DNA from: Rossellomorea marisflavi
GTDB taxonomy: Bacteria > Bacillota > Bacilli > Bacillales > Bacillaceae_B
Direction of reading: 5' to 3'
Assembly: GCF_001274775.1 (NCBI RefSeq)
Contig: NZ_LGUE01000008.1
Location: 487,535-551,534, forward strand
Length of the DNA: 64,000 nucleotides
Below, one piece after another: positions 44,877 to 54,388 of this stretch. Both the position numbers and the translations under genes were made by a program. The notes beneath the pieces were generated by a model, which saw only the letters and a list, made by a program, of their open reading frames with translations, was not told where the DNA came from and ran no database searches. Each line of letters starts with the position of its first letter. The first letter of the stretch is position 1.

Positions 44877-45875
44877 ATGAAAGATAATTTTTGGCATGAG
44901 TTACCTCGGCCGTTTTTTATACTGGCACCAATGGAAGCCGTGACCGATGTGGTATTCCGCCACGTCGTAAGTGAAGCGGCACGACCTGATGTATTTTTCA
45001 CAGAGTTTACGAATACAGAAAGCTACTGTCACCCGAAAGGCAAGGACAGCGTACGCGGCCGTCTTACGTTCACCGATGACGAGCAGCCGATTGTCGCCCA
45101 TATCTGGGGAGACAAGCCTGAATACTTCCGTCAGATGAGCATCGGCATGGCGGAAATGGGCTTCCGCGGCATCGACATCAACATGGGATGCCCCGTGCAG
45201 AATGTAGCCGCCAATGGAAAAGGCTCCGGCCTCATCCGCCGTCCCGACACGGCTGCCGAGCTGATCCAGGCAGCAAAAGCCGGTGGACTTCCCGTCAGCG
45301 TGAAGACCCGCCTCGGCTACACTGAAGTGGACGAATGGCATGACTGGCTCAAGCATCTCCTTGAGCAGGATATCGTCAACCTATCCATCCACCTCAGGAC
45401 GAAAAAAGAAATGAGCAACGTGGACGCCCACTGGGAACTGATCCCCGAGATCAAGAAGCTGCGCGACGAAATCGCACCGAACACGCTTCTTACGATCAAC
45501 GGAGACATTGCCGACCGTCAACAAGGGCTTGAGCTCGCCGAGAAATACGGAGTCGACGGCATCATGATCGGACGCGGAATCTTCCAAAACCCGTTCGCCT
45601 TCGAAACCGAGAAGAAAGAGCACAGCAGCCAGGAGCTCCTTGAACTCCTCCGCCTCCAGCTCGACCTTCACGACAAATACAACGACGAACTCGAACCACG
45701 TCCATTCAAACCGCTCCGCCGCTTCTTCAAAATCTACGTCCGCGGCTTCAAAGGCGCAAGCGAACTCCGCAACCGCCTCATGGAAACCGAATCGACAGAT
45801 GAAGTACGTGCGCTGCTGGATGAATATGCAGAGAAAATCGGGATCCAGGAAGAGAAGGGATTCTCGGTTTCTTAA
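44877..45875 (+). CDS. dus: tRNA-dihydrouridine synthase
   Basis: Flavin-dependent enzyme of 332 residues that reduces uridines in tRNA D-loops to dihydrouridine. The TIM barrel starts [26 protein letters not shown] carries the catalytic cysteine region, and the FMN phosphate site is [15 protein letters not shown] helical C-terminal domain follows from about 240. It resembles the Bacillus YfjN-type paralogue more than DusB1. The ATG has only a weak ribosome site (AAAGGG at distance). Monocistronic with its own terminator. Confidence 0.92.
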   Translation: MKDNFWHELPRPFFILAPMEAVTDVVFRHVVSEAARPDVFFTEFTNTESYCHPKGKDSVRGRLTFTDDEQPIVAHIWGDKPEYFRQMSIGMAEMGFRGIDINMGCPVQNVAANGKGSGLIRRPDTAAELIQAAKAGGLPVSVKTRLGYTEVDEWHDWLKHLLEQDIVNLSIHLRTKKEMSNVDAHWELIPEIKKLRDEIAPNTLLTINGDIADRQQGLELAEKYGVDGIMIGRGIFQNPFAFETEKKEHSSQELLELLRLQLDLHDKYNDELEPRPFKPLRRFFKIYVRGFKGASELRNRLMETESTDEVRALLDEYAEKIGIQEEKGFSVS

Positions 45876-45892
45876 TTCAGAAAGCTGGATTT

Positions 45893-45930
45893 GCACCCCA
45901 AATGTCTATCATTTGGAGGTGCATTTTTAT
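45893..45930 (+). terminator. Terminator after dus
   Basis: TGCACCCCAAATG (45893-45905) pairs with CATTTGGAGGTGCA (45911-45924), one bulge, then TTTTTA. Confidence 0.85.
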
Positions 45931-45943
45931 TCTAAACTTTTTT

Positions 45944-45973
45944 GTTGACGCTTTCATTACTATACCCTATACT
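45944..45973 (+). promoter_or_regulatory. Second bgl operon promoter with cre site
   Basis: TTGACG at 45946 and TATACT ending near 45973, with about 17 bp between. The complement of 45944-45958 reads ATGAAAGCGTCAACA, which matches the CcpA consensus WTGNAANCGNWNNCW except at one position and covers the -35 box. Confidence 0.75.
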
Positions 45974-45997
45974 AAACTCAATCAAATAAAAACATTA

Positions 45998-46070
45998 GAC
46001 ATGTGACTGGTAGTGCAGGCAGGATCTAAAATGGCAAGTATAATACATTTGCCGTTTTAGGTCCTTTTTT
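45998..46070 (+). promoter_or_regulatory. RAT antiterminator and terminator, second bgl operon
   Basis: GACATGTGACTGGTAGTGC to AGGCAGGATCT (45998-46027) is a RAT-type hairpin, clearly different from the two RATs at 4.7 and 5.7 kb. It overlaps a terminator with arms AGGATCTAAAATGGCAA (46021-46037) and TTGCCGTTTTAGGTCCT (about 46049-46065) followed by T residues. Confidence 0.85.
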
Positions 46071-46111
46071 GTTTATTTTTAACCGTCACATACAGAAATG
46101 GAGGGTTAGAG

Positions 46112-47956
46112 ATGGATTTCAAGCAAACAGCAAAAGAGATTGTAACTTACGTTGGAGGTAACGACAATATCACCCACTTGGGCCATTGTTCCACAAGACT
46201 TCGCATTTCACTGGCCGACAACAAAAAAGCTGATATCAAAGCTCTTGAGGCTTTGCCAGGAGTGATTGCCGTCAGAATGACAGGGCAGTGCCAAATCGTA
46301 ATCGGGAACGATGTCGTAGAGGTCTATGAAAAGGTGCATAAGCTTGTAGGGGCGCAGAATCAGGGAGCCTCTAATCAACAAGCAGGCAAACAAAAATTCG
46401 GTCCTCTTGTTCTAGATTTTATCGTGGGGGTATTCCAACCCCTAGTTCCTGCTATTGCAGGCGGTGGAATATTAAAATCTCTCCTCTTACTGTTGGCCTT
46501 GATCGGAATAATGGACAAAGAGAGTCAAACCTATCAAATTCTAAATCTGATTGGGGATGCACCTCTCTATTTCCTGCCTCTACTTGTGGCAGTCACGGCT
46601 GCTAATAAACTCCGAGTCAATTCACTTGTGGCCTTATCAGCTGTTGGTGCCCTGCTATTGCCAAGTATGGCGACCTTGCTTCAAGATGGTGCCCAGTTGT
46701 TCTCATTCAGTTTGACGAATATCGCTTATGCATACCAAGTATTACCAGCAATACTTACCGTCATCCTTTATGCACAGGTAGAAAAATTATTCACAAGGAT
46801 CTCTCCGAAACCAATTCGGATCTTCTTCGTCCCGATGATGTCCCTACTTATTACCGTACCTGTCGCCCTTTTGCTATTAGGTCCGTTAGGCTATACATTC
46901 GGACAAGGGTTTGCCAGCGTAATACTATGGGTGTTTGACCATGTAGGCTGGTTAGCCGTTGCATTGCTAGCTTGCGTTCTTCCATTCATGGTAGCTACAG
47001 GAATGCATAAAGCCATGATTCCTTACGCCGTCACCACGATGGGAAGCCTTGGAAGGGAAGCACTCTACCTGCCTGCTTCATTAGCCCATAACTTTGCAGA
47101 AAGCGGAGCGTGCTTTGCCATTGCTCTCCGTACAAAGGATAAGCGCTTACGGACCACCGCTATTTCGGGTGGCATATCCGCTTTCTTCGGCATTACGGAA
47201 CCCGCATTATATGGTGTAACACTTCAGAACAAAAAAGTCCTCACGAGCGTCGTGATTGGTTCATTTATAGGGGGTTCGTTTATTGGAATCATAGGCATTC
47301 AAGCATTCGTATTGGTAGGTCCGGGCCTTGCCAGTATGAGCATGTTCCTCTCGGAAGACCTACCAAGAAACTTTCTCTACGCTGTTGCAGGGCTGATCCT
47401 ATCCTTCACCGTTGCATTCGTCTCAGCCTTCATTATGGGCAAGGATAAAGACGCAGTCCATGTTCAAGAAGAGACATTTGCTCAGAATATAAGCAATGGT
47501 GAAACATTTACCAGTCCTGTTGCAGGTAAAATGATACCACTAACAAAAGTCCATGATGAAGTATTCTCATCGAAAGCAATGGGAGACGGCCTTGCTATCA
47601 TCCCGACCAAAGGAGAATTGTTTGCCCCAGTTGACGGAGAGATTTCCATGATCTTTGATAGCTATCACGCCCTTGGGATGCGGACCAATAATGGAGCCGA
47701 AATCCTATTCCATGTTGGTCTTAATACAGTAGAGCTGGGTGGGAAGCACTTTACACCACATGTTCACGTTGGTCATCGTGTGAAAGCCGGAGATTTACTA
47801 CTTACCTTCGACTTGGAGAAGATAAAAGCAGCTGGGTTTGATCCCGTCACCATGGCGGTTGTGACCAACTCTGATCAGTATGATTTCCAAATCAATCAAC
47901 AAGAAAACGTGACCCGTCAAGATAAACTGATGGTACTAACTCAAATAGGAGGATGA
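46112..47956 (+). CDS. bglP: PTS beta-glucoside transporter EIIBCA, second copy
   Basis: Second sugar PTS permease, 614 residues, domains EIIB (phospho-Cys26 in LGHCSTRLRIS), EIIC (about 100-450, with ITEPALYGV) and EIIA (phospho-His in ILFHVGLNTVEL). It is well diverged from the copy at 2.8-4.7 kb, so it is not a recent duplicate and may take a different beta-glucoside. First gene of the operon, directly behind a RAT. Start ATG follows GGAGGGTTAGAG. Confidence 0.93.
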   Translation: MDFKQTAKEIVTYVGGNDNITHLGHCSTRLRISLADNKKADIKALEALPGVIAVRMTGQCQIVIGNDVVEVYEKVHKLVGAQNQGASNQQAGKQKFGPLVLDFIVGVFQPLVPAIAGGGILKSLLLLLALIGIMDKESQTYQILNLIGDAPLYFLPLLVAVTAANKLRVNSLVALSAVGALLLPSMATLLQDGAQLFSFSLTNIAYAYQVLPAILTVILYAQVEKLFTRISPKPIRIFFVPMMSLLITVPVALLLLGPLGYTFGQGFASVILWVFDHVGWLAVALLACVLPFMVATGMHKAMIPYAVTTMGSLGREALYLPASLAHNFAESGACFAIALRTKDKRLRTTAISGGISAFFGITEPALYGVTLQNKKVLTSVVIGSFIGGSFIGIIGIQAFVLVGPGLASMSMFLSEDLPRNFLYAVAGLILSFTVAFVSAFIMGKDKDAVHVQEETFAQNISNGETFTSPVAGKMIPLTKVHDEVFSSKAMGDGLAIIPTKGELFAPVDGEISMIFDSYHALGMRTNNGAEILFHVGLNTVELGGKHFTPHVHVGHRVKAGDLLLTFDLEKIKAAGFDPVTMAVVTNSDQYDFQINQQENVTRQDKLMVLTQIGG

Positions 47957-47961
47957 ATTGA

Positions 47962-49416
<1,455 letters not shown>

Positions 49417-49440
49417 TTAAACAGGGGACAGGTGAGGTCA

Positions 49441-50283
49441 ATGTACAAGATAAAGAAAGTACTGAATTCCAGTGTCATCCTTGTCGAAGGTGAGAACTTA
49501 CAAGAGTTCATCCTCTTTGGCAAGGGAATTGGCTACGGTCAAAAAGCCGGTAATATGGTCAAGGACGATCAGGCGGATCAAACCTTCATGCCAATTGAAA
49601 ATGCCAAATCAAAAGAGCTTTTACGGCTTCTTGACTCCATTCCACAATCATTTATTGATTTAACCCAACAAATCGTCCATCATGCGGAATCGCAGCTGGA
49701 TACCAAACTAAATAACGGTATTTATTTTACATTAATGGATCACCTTCACTTCGCGGTGGAACGTCACAAAAAGAATATTAATATAACCAATCGGGTATTC
49801 TGGGAAATTAAGAATTTCTATCAGGCTGAATTTGAAATTGGTATGTACGCACTAAGCCTCATTAATCAAGCCTGCAATGTTGAACTTCCTAAAGAAGAAG
49901 CTGCGAATATTGCCTTCCACTTGATCAATGGTCAAGGGGAAGAATCAAAAAACGGTATGCAGTATGCTAAGATGATAGGCGGGATTGTCAATTTAGTCCG
50001 ATATGCACTCCAGATCAAGATGGAAACTGACAATATCCATTACGGGAGATTTATCACCCATGTGAAATTTTTCGTAGAGCGCTTCTATGCTGATTCTATG
50101 CTAGAAGATCCGGACAACCTACTATTCGAGCAGATCGCCAATCTCTATCCTGATGCAATGGATATTGCCTTCAAGATTGAAAACTATATCATGCAGGTTT
50201 ACGGTAAGATGTTACCCAAAGAAGAGCTAGCTTACTTGGCAGTCCACATTCACAGATTGGCATCCTATCAGCAGCTAAAATAA
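49441..50283 (+). CDS. licT: BglG/LicT-family antiterminator, second copy
   Basis: Antiterminator of 280 residues. N-terminal RNA-binding domain (MYKIKKVLNSSVILVEG) and two PRDs with histidines in MDHLHFAVER, NIAFHLINGQ, RFITHVKFF and LAVHIHRL. Here the regulator is the last gene of its operon, unlike the first system where it leads. The ATG at 49441 follows AGGTGAGG; a GTG three codons earlier overlaps it. It probably reads the RAT at 46.0 kb, and the different RAT sequences should limit cross-talk. Confidence 0.92.
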   Translation: MYKIKKVLNSSVILVEGENLQEFILFGKGIGYGQKAGNMVKDDQADQTFMPIENAKSKELLRLLDSIPQSFIDLTQQIVHHAESQLDTKLNNGIYFTLMDHLHFAVERHKKNINITNRVFWEIKNFYQAEFEIGMYALSLINQACNVELPKEEAANIAFHLINGQGEESKNGMQYAKMIGGIVNLVRYALQIKMETDNIHYGRFITHVKFFVERFYADSMLEDPDNLLFEQIANLYPDAMDIAFKIENYIMQVYGKMLPKEELAYLAVHIHRLASYQQLK

Positions 50284-50290
50284 ACCCCAA

Positions 50291-50346
50291 AAACACTTCT
50301 CCGCCTGATAAGGAATTAAACTATCAGATGGGGAAGTGTTTTTTTA
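50291..50346 (+). terminator. Terminator of the second bgl operon
   Basis: A long imperfect stem pairs AACACTTC (from 50292) and CTGATA with TATCAG and GAAGTGTT (to 50340), followed by seven T. Confidence 0.85.
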
Positions 50347-50407
50347 TTTTATAAGTAAAACCCATGAATAAATGTTAAAATATCCCTATACCAAAGGAGG
50401 CACTCTC

Positions 50408-50989
50408 ATGGAACTGATCAACCACTTCATCGAAGGATTACACGAGCATCTGCTGCCAGAAGAATTGGAAGAACTCCAAAAATCACATGGTGCCAGCCCA
50501 GAAGACCTTGAGGAGCTTAGACGACTCTACCCAGACTGCCCGGAATCCCTGCTGTCCCTGCTTAAAAACATCGACGGGACGTTCTGGAGACAATACGGCG
50601 AAGAAAAGATCGCCGTCTGCATCCTCGGTTCCGATGTGGAAGATGGCAGATATCCCTATTACCTCCTCTCCACCCAGCAGATGATCGACAGCTCAAAAGA
50701 AGAAGTAGACACCTCTTATCTTTCCGAGTATGAAGAAGACGACGTCGATTCCAGGATCAATCAAGACGGCCTGTATCCAGGAACGTACATCCACTTCTCC
50801 GACTGTATGAATAACGGGGGAACCTCCAGCCTATTCATCGATTTCAACCCGACCGACCAAGGCGTTTCCGGACAGATTGTCTGCTTTTTACATGATCCGG
50901 ATGAGTTTAAGGTGATTGCTGACAGTTTTGATGAGTATGTGCAGGGGTTGATTGATGGCGGGTTTGTGTTTTTGGAGGAAGAAGAGTGA
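50408..50989 (+). CDS. SMI1/KNR4 (SUKH)-family protein
   Basis: A 193-residue acidic cytoplasmic protein with a SUKH/SMI1-type fold: LEELRRLYPDCPESLLSLLKNIDG in the first third (shortened here, a typical SUKH helix) and DGLYPGTYIHFSDC with SSLFIDFNP in the centre. SUKH domains often act as immunity proteins against toxic nucleases, but no toxin gene is adjacent, so a housekeeping regulatory role is equally possible. The ATG at 50408 follows AAAGGAGGCAC; the frame is open 12 codons before it. Confidence 0.78.
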   Translation: MELINHFIEGLHEHLLPEELEELQKSHGASPEDLEELRRLYPDCPESLLSLLKNIDGTFWRQYGEEKIAVCILGSDVEDGRYPYYLLSTQQMIDSSKEEVDTSYLSEYEEDDVDSRINQDGLYPGTYIHFSDCMNNGGTSSLFIDFNPTDQGVSGQIVCFLHDPDEFKVIADSFDEYVQGLIDGGFVFLEEEE

Positions 50990-51041
50990 TTCAAATGGTA
51001 CGCCCTTCAAATCCCTACACCAGTAAAAGGAGACAACAACC

Positions 51042-51353
51042 ATGAGTGATATCCAACAATTAATGAACAAGATCGACAAGTTCCGGGACGACCGGAACTG
51101 GAGACCGAACCACAACCCGAAAGATCTCGCCATCTCGATTTCTATCGAAGCTGCCGAGCTGCTCGAAGACTTCCAGTGGGTCACCAGTGAAGAAGCACTT
51201 GAGGAAAACACTGAAAATATCCGCGAAGAGATTGCCGATATCCTGATTTATTCCCTTACCCTGTGCTCAGAACTCGGGTTCGATGTGAAGGAGATCGTGG
51301 AAGAGAAGATTGTGAAGAACGGATTGAAGTACCCCTTAGGAAATTCCAAATGA
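51042..51353 (+). CDS. MazG-like nucleotide pyrophosphohydrolase
   Basis: A 103-residue MazG-like NTP pyrophosphohydrolase. The metal-binding helices show SIEAAELLEDFQW and then REEIADILIYSL, the ExxE(x)nExxD pattern of the family. Such small enzymes hydrolyse dCTP or non-canonical nucleotides in the cytoplasm. The ATG follows AAAGGAGACAACAACC. It lies 53 bp after the SUKH gene and may be co-transcribed with it. Confidence 0.88.
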   Translation: MSDIQQLMNKIDKFRDDRNWRPNHNPKDLAISISIEAAELLEDFQWVTSEEALEENTENIREEIADILIYSLTLCSELGFDVKEIVEEKIVKNGLKYPLGNSK

Positions 51354-51384
51354 TCCCCCCTTCCAATATGGGGGTTCTTTTTAT
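51354..51384 (+). terminator. Terminator after the MazG-like gene
   Basis: A CCCCCC tract after the stop codon pairs with GGGGG (51375 region), followed by TTCTTTTTAT. Confidence 0.65.
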
Positions 51385-51777
51385 ATAGTCCTTATCAATC
51401 TTTTTCTCCTTGATTGAAACTATGTGCCTCATTTAATGGCCTCATTGATGCTTCAAGATATCCAACAAATGCACCTGGCAGTGAAGAACAGGGTGATATA
51501 ACACCAACATAGGCTCATAACCTATGTTACTTTCTATTAAATAAACTATCTTAAAATAATAGTTTGCATCTAATTTGTCCTACTCATCTCATCATCTTAA
51601 ACCAATATAGTTTACCATCCTCCTTTTACCAGTCATACCTTCTATGAATTCTTCCTTGCCATCTATGTCTATTTGTAATTTTCACTGTAGCTGTTATTAT
51701 TTTGGTAGTGTTACATCAATCAAGCAAATGGCACGAGACTGCTTTATTATACTAGTCCAGTAAAAAAGGAGAATTCT
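51385..51777. other. Gene-free AT-rich stretch
   Basis: About 390 bp before the RpiR gene without a credible ORF. It contains a small hairpin, AACATAGG (51506-51513) with CCTATGTT (51521-51528), lacking a T run. A TATACT box at 51748-51753 could be the -10 of the RpiR gene, without a clear -35. Confidence 0.5.
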
Positions 51778-52641
51778 ATGGAAAATCCTATCACGATCTT
51801 GAAGGACAACATATCTGAATTAACAAAAGCGCAAAAAAACATTGCTGATTACATACTCAAAAATCCTTCTGAGGTTGCATTTCTTACTATTAACCAGTTA
51901 GCCACAAGGGTGAATACGAGTACAACAACCATCATGAGACTTACGTCCAGCATCGGCTATTCAGGGTATAGTGAATTCCAAAAAGGACTGCAGCAACTCT
52001 TAAGAGAACAAACCGCTCCTCAGAATCGCCTAACTGTTAATCTCCAAAATGTCGATCAGGATGACTTATGGTCACATACCATTCAACACCATCTATTTCA
52101 CATTCAGCAAACAATGGAACGTATCTCTAAAGAACAACTCCATGATGTCGTGCAACGAATCACCTCATCTGAACGGATATATTGCACAAACGTGCGCAGT
52201 GGTCTTCCTGTAGGAGAATATTTAACTCACGGGCTAAATAGGAGCTTAGGGAACTGTAGATTGATTTGGGCTGACGTAAGCGATTGGGTCGATGAAGTAG
52301 TTGCGATGAACGCAAATGATGTATTGATTGCCATAAGCTTCCCCCGCTACGGAGTACGGATCATTGATTTTATCAAAGCAGCCAAGGCGCGCGGCGTTCA
52401 AGTGATAGCCATCACAGACAGCTATTCATCTCCTATCGTAGAATACGCTGATTGCCTTCTTACTTGTGATTCAAGCAGTCTGGCCTTCCATAACTCCCCC
52501 ATTCCCGCCATGGTACTGGCCGACTATCTAATTAATGCTGTAGCTATCACCAAATCAGAGAAAACAAAAGAACGGTTAAACGAAATCAATGAAGTACTGA
52601 CAACCATAAACTATCATGTTCAGAATGCAAGACAAGAGTAA
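51778..52641 (+). CDS. MurR/RpiR-family transcriptional regulator
   Basis: A 287-residue regulator with an N-terminal RpiR HTH (about 1-77: LTKAQKNIADYILKNPSEVA, then TTTIMRLTSSIGYSGYSEFQ) and a C-terminal SIS sugar-phosphate-binding domain (about 125-265, with VLIAISFPRYG and VIAITDSYSSPI). Such proteins respond to phosphorylated sugars or related metabolites. It stands first on the same strand as the RraA-dehydrogenase-TRAP operon, separated by a terminator, and likely controls it through the palindromes at 52.7 kb. Confidence 0.88.
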   Translation: MENPITILKDNISELTKAQKNIADYILKNPSEVAFLTINQLATRVNTSTTTIMRLTSSIGYSGYSEFQKGLQQLLREQTAPQNRLTVNLQNVDQDDLWSHTIQHHLFHIQQTMERISKEQLHDVVQRITSSERIYCTNVRSGLPVGEYLTHGLNRSLGNCRLIWADVSDWVDEVVAMNANDVLIAISFPRYGVRIIDFIKAAKARGVQVIAITDSYSSPIVEYADCLLTCDSSSLAFHNSPIPAMVLADYLINAVAITKSEKTKERLNEINEVLTTINYHVQNARQE

Positions 52642-52665
52642 ATATCTATCCCTTAAAACACTATA

Positions 52666-52706
52666 CCTTCCTTAGAACTTCTAGTTCTGAGGAAGGTTAT
52701 TTTTTT
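52666..52706 (+). terminator. Terminator after the RpiR gene
   Basis: CCTTCCTTAGAACT (52666-52679) pairs with AGTTCTGAGGAAGG (52683-52696), then TTATTTTTTT. Confidence 0.88.
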
Positions 52707-52717
52707 GACTATTTAAA

Positions 52718-52799
52718 AATGTAAGTGTTTACATTATTACCGCAGCTTGTTATAGTAATAAAAATTACTTTTTTATTTTAAAAGTTAATAAAAATTACT
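52718..52799 (+). promoter_or_regulatory. Operon promoter with palindromic operators
   Basis: TTTACA (52728-52733), 17 bp, TATAGT (52751-52756). A perfect palindrome AATGTAA-GTGT-TTACATT (52718-52735) covers the -35 box. Over and after the -10 box stand AGTAAT-AAAA-ATTACT (52754-52769, perfect) and GTTAATAAAAATTACT (52784-52799, one arm base off), exactly 30 bp apart. The last two are the better candidates for RpiR binding; the first could bind it or another factor. Confidence 0.68.
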
Positions 52800-52815
52800 A
52801 GGAGTGGTGTTGAGC

Positions 52816-53481
52816 ATGACTCATTCTCAAAAAACGTTAGTAGCACGCATGAAAAAACTTGGCTCATCGGTTTTTGCTGATGTGATGGAAACAAATAACG
52901 TGATGGATTATCATATAAAGCCTGTGAACTTCCGGGAATCCCTGGTGGGACGCGCGCGTACCGTTGCATTGCCAAAAGGGGATAACTTGTTCTTGCATTA
53001 CGCCATCTACCAAGCACATCCTGGTGACATCCTTATCGTGGACGGGCAGGATTATAAAGAGGCCGCATACTTGGGTGAATTGATGGCAGGGGCCGCAGAA
53101 GCTATTGGCGTAGAAGGCATTATCATCGACGGACTCGTTCGAGATCGCACTGACCTTAGGCATCTTGATATCCAAATTTATGCCAAAGGGTATCTATCGA
53201 CAGGTCCGACGAAGGAAGGACCAGGAGCGTTTGACACAGCCATAACCTGCGCTGGAGCCATGGTCTGCCCTGGTGATTATGTCATCGCCGATGAGGACGG
53301 TGTTGTAGTCATACCTCAGGGTGAGGTAGCTGACATACTAGAGAAAGCTGAAAAAAAAGCCGCATATGAATACAACCGGCTCAAACAAATTGAAGCATTT
53401 AAACAACTTGAGAATAAAGAGGATACATCCAACCTGGAACCCGGTTGGCTACAGGAAAAACTGAAAGCCTATCATTTGTGA
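52816..53481 (+). CDS. RraA-like / HMG aldolase family protein
   Basis: A 221-residue member of the RraA/4-hydroxy-4-methyl-2-oxoglutarate aldolase family. The conserved core GVEGIIIDGLVRDRTDLR carries the Arg and Asp that bind metal and substrate in true aldolases, and GDYVIADEDGVVVIP is the second family motif. The aldolase residues are kept, which favours an enzyme (aldolase or oxaloacetate decarboxylase type) over an RNase E inhibitor. First enzyme gene of the operon; the dehydrogenase follows at 22 bp. The ATG at 52816 is taken; GTG and TTG codons just upstream overlap TAGGAG. Confidence 0.85.
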   Translation: MTHSQKTLVARMKKLGSSVFADVMETNNVMDYHIKPVNFRESLVGRARTVALPKGDNLFLHYAIYQAHPGDILIVDGQDYKEAAYLGELMAGAAEAIGVEGIIIDGLVRDRTDLRHLDIQIYAKGYLSTGPTKEGPGAFDTAITCAGAMVCPGDYVIADEDGVVVIPQGEVADILEKAEKKAAYEYNRLKQIEAFKQLENKEDTSNLEPGWLQEKLKAYHL

Positions 53482-53503
53482 ACCATTACTGGGAGGTATT
53501 GAG

Positions 53504-54373
53504 ATGAGAATCGGTTTTATTGGATTTGGCGAAGTCGGATATGAGATGTCCAAAGGGTTTCTTACTGAGGACCCACAAGCACAATTTTTTGTTTACGATC
53601 CGTTATATGAAAAAGAGGAAACGCAGCAGCGGGCCAAAAAAACCCACGCAACACTTTTTAGTGATCCACAGAGTGTAGCCAAAGAAACGCTAGATGTACT
53701 GTTCGTGGCCGTGCCGGCTCCCTTTGCTGAGGATGCTTGGAGATCTATATGGTCAGAGTTAAATGAAGAAACATTGCATGTTGATCTCACAACCGCATCT
53801 GCTCAGGTCAAGCAGAGACTGGGAGAGGACATGTTGAATGAAAAGCGTACATTCATTGATGGAGCCATCATGGGCGCGCTGAAAGTTTATCAACATAAGG
53901 TGCCAATCATGGTTAGCGGAACTGGATCAACCTCTCTAATCGATTGGGGAAAATCCACTCATATGAACCTTACTTACGCGGGGGACCTTCCAGGGGATGC
54001 TACCAATATTAAATTCATCCGAAGCATTTTTACAAAGGGTCTTTCTGCCCTTCTGCATGAAGTCATGCAAGCTGCAGATAAGCTTGCATTGGACGATATT
54101 ATACTCGATTCCATCACACGTACAATGGATAAAGAACCGTTTGAACAGATCATCAATAGGCTGATTTCAAGTAACGTTATCCATTCTCAACGGCGTGAAA
54201 AGGAGATGGAAAATGTCATAGACTTTCTGAACAGTCATGGCATAGAACCACAAATGACAAAAGCCACCCGTGATAAGTTAAAAATGATTACACAGGCCAA
54301 CATTTTAGAAAAGAATCAGGGGGATCCACCTAAGGATTGGAAGCAAGTGATGCGCTTGGTCAACTGTACGTAA
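53504..54373 (+). CDS. NAD(P)-dependent dehydrogenase with DUF1932 domain
   Basis: A 289-residue oxidoreductase related to 3-hydroxyisobutyrate and 6-phosphogluconate dehydrogenases. The Rossmann motif is RIGFIGFGEVGYEMSKG at the N terminus; DVLFVAVPAPFAED and VDLTTASAQVKQ follow; IDGAIMGAL stands where the family has its substrate-binding box. The C-terminal half is the DUF1932-type helical domain with a conserved Lys region (ATNIKFIRSIFTKG). It probably oxidises a beta-hydroxy acid. It sits between the aldolase-like and TRAP-like genes with short gaps. Confidence 0.83.
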   Translation: MRIGFIGFGEVGYEMSKGFLTEDPQAQFFVYDPLYEKEETQQRAKKTHATLFSDPQSVAKETLDVLFVAVPAPFAEDAWRSIWSELNEETLHVDLTTASAQVKQRLGEDMLNEKRTFIDGAIMGALKVYQHKVPIMVSGTGSTSLIDWGKSTHMNLTYAGDLPGDATNIKFIRSIFTKGLSALLHEVMQAADKLALDDIILDSITRTMDKEPFEQIINRLISSNVIHSQRREKEMENVIDFLNSHGIEPQMTKATRDKLKMITQANILEKNQGDPPKDWKQVMRLVNCT

Positions 54374-54388
54374 AATGGAGGGGTTCAT

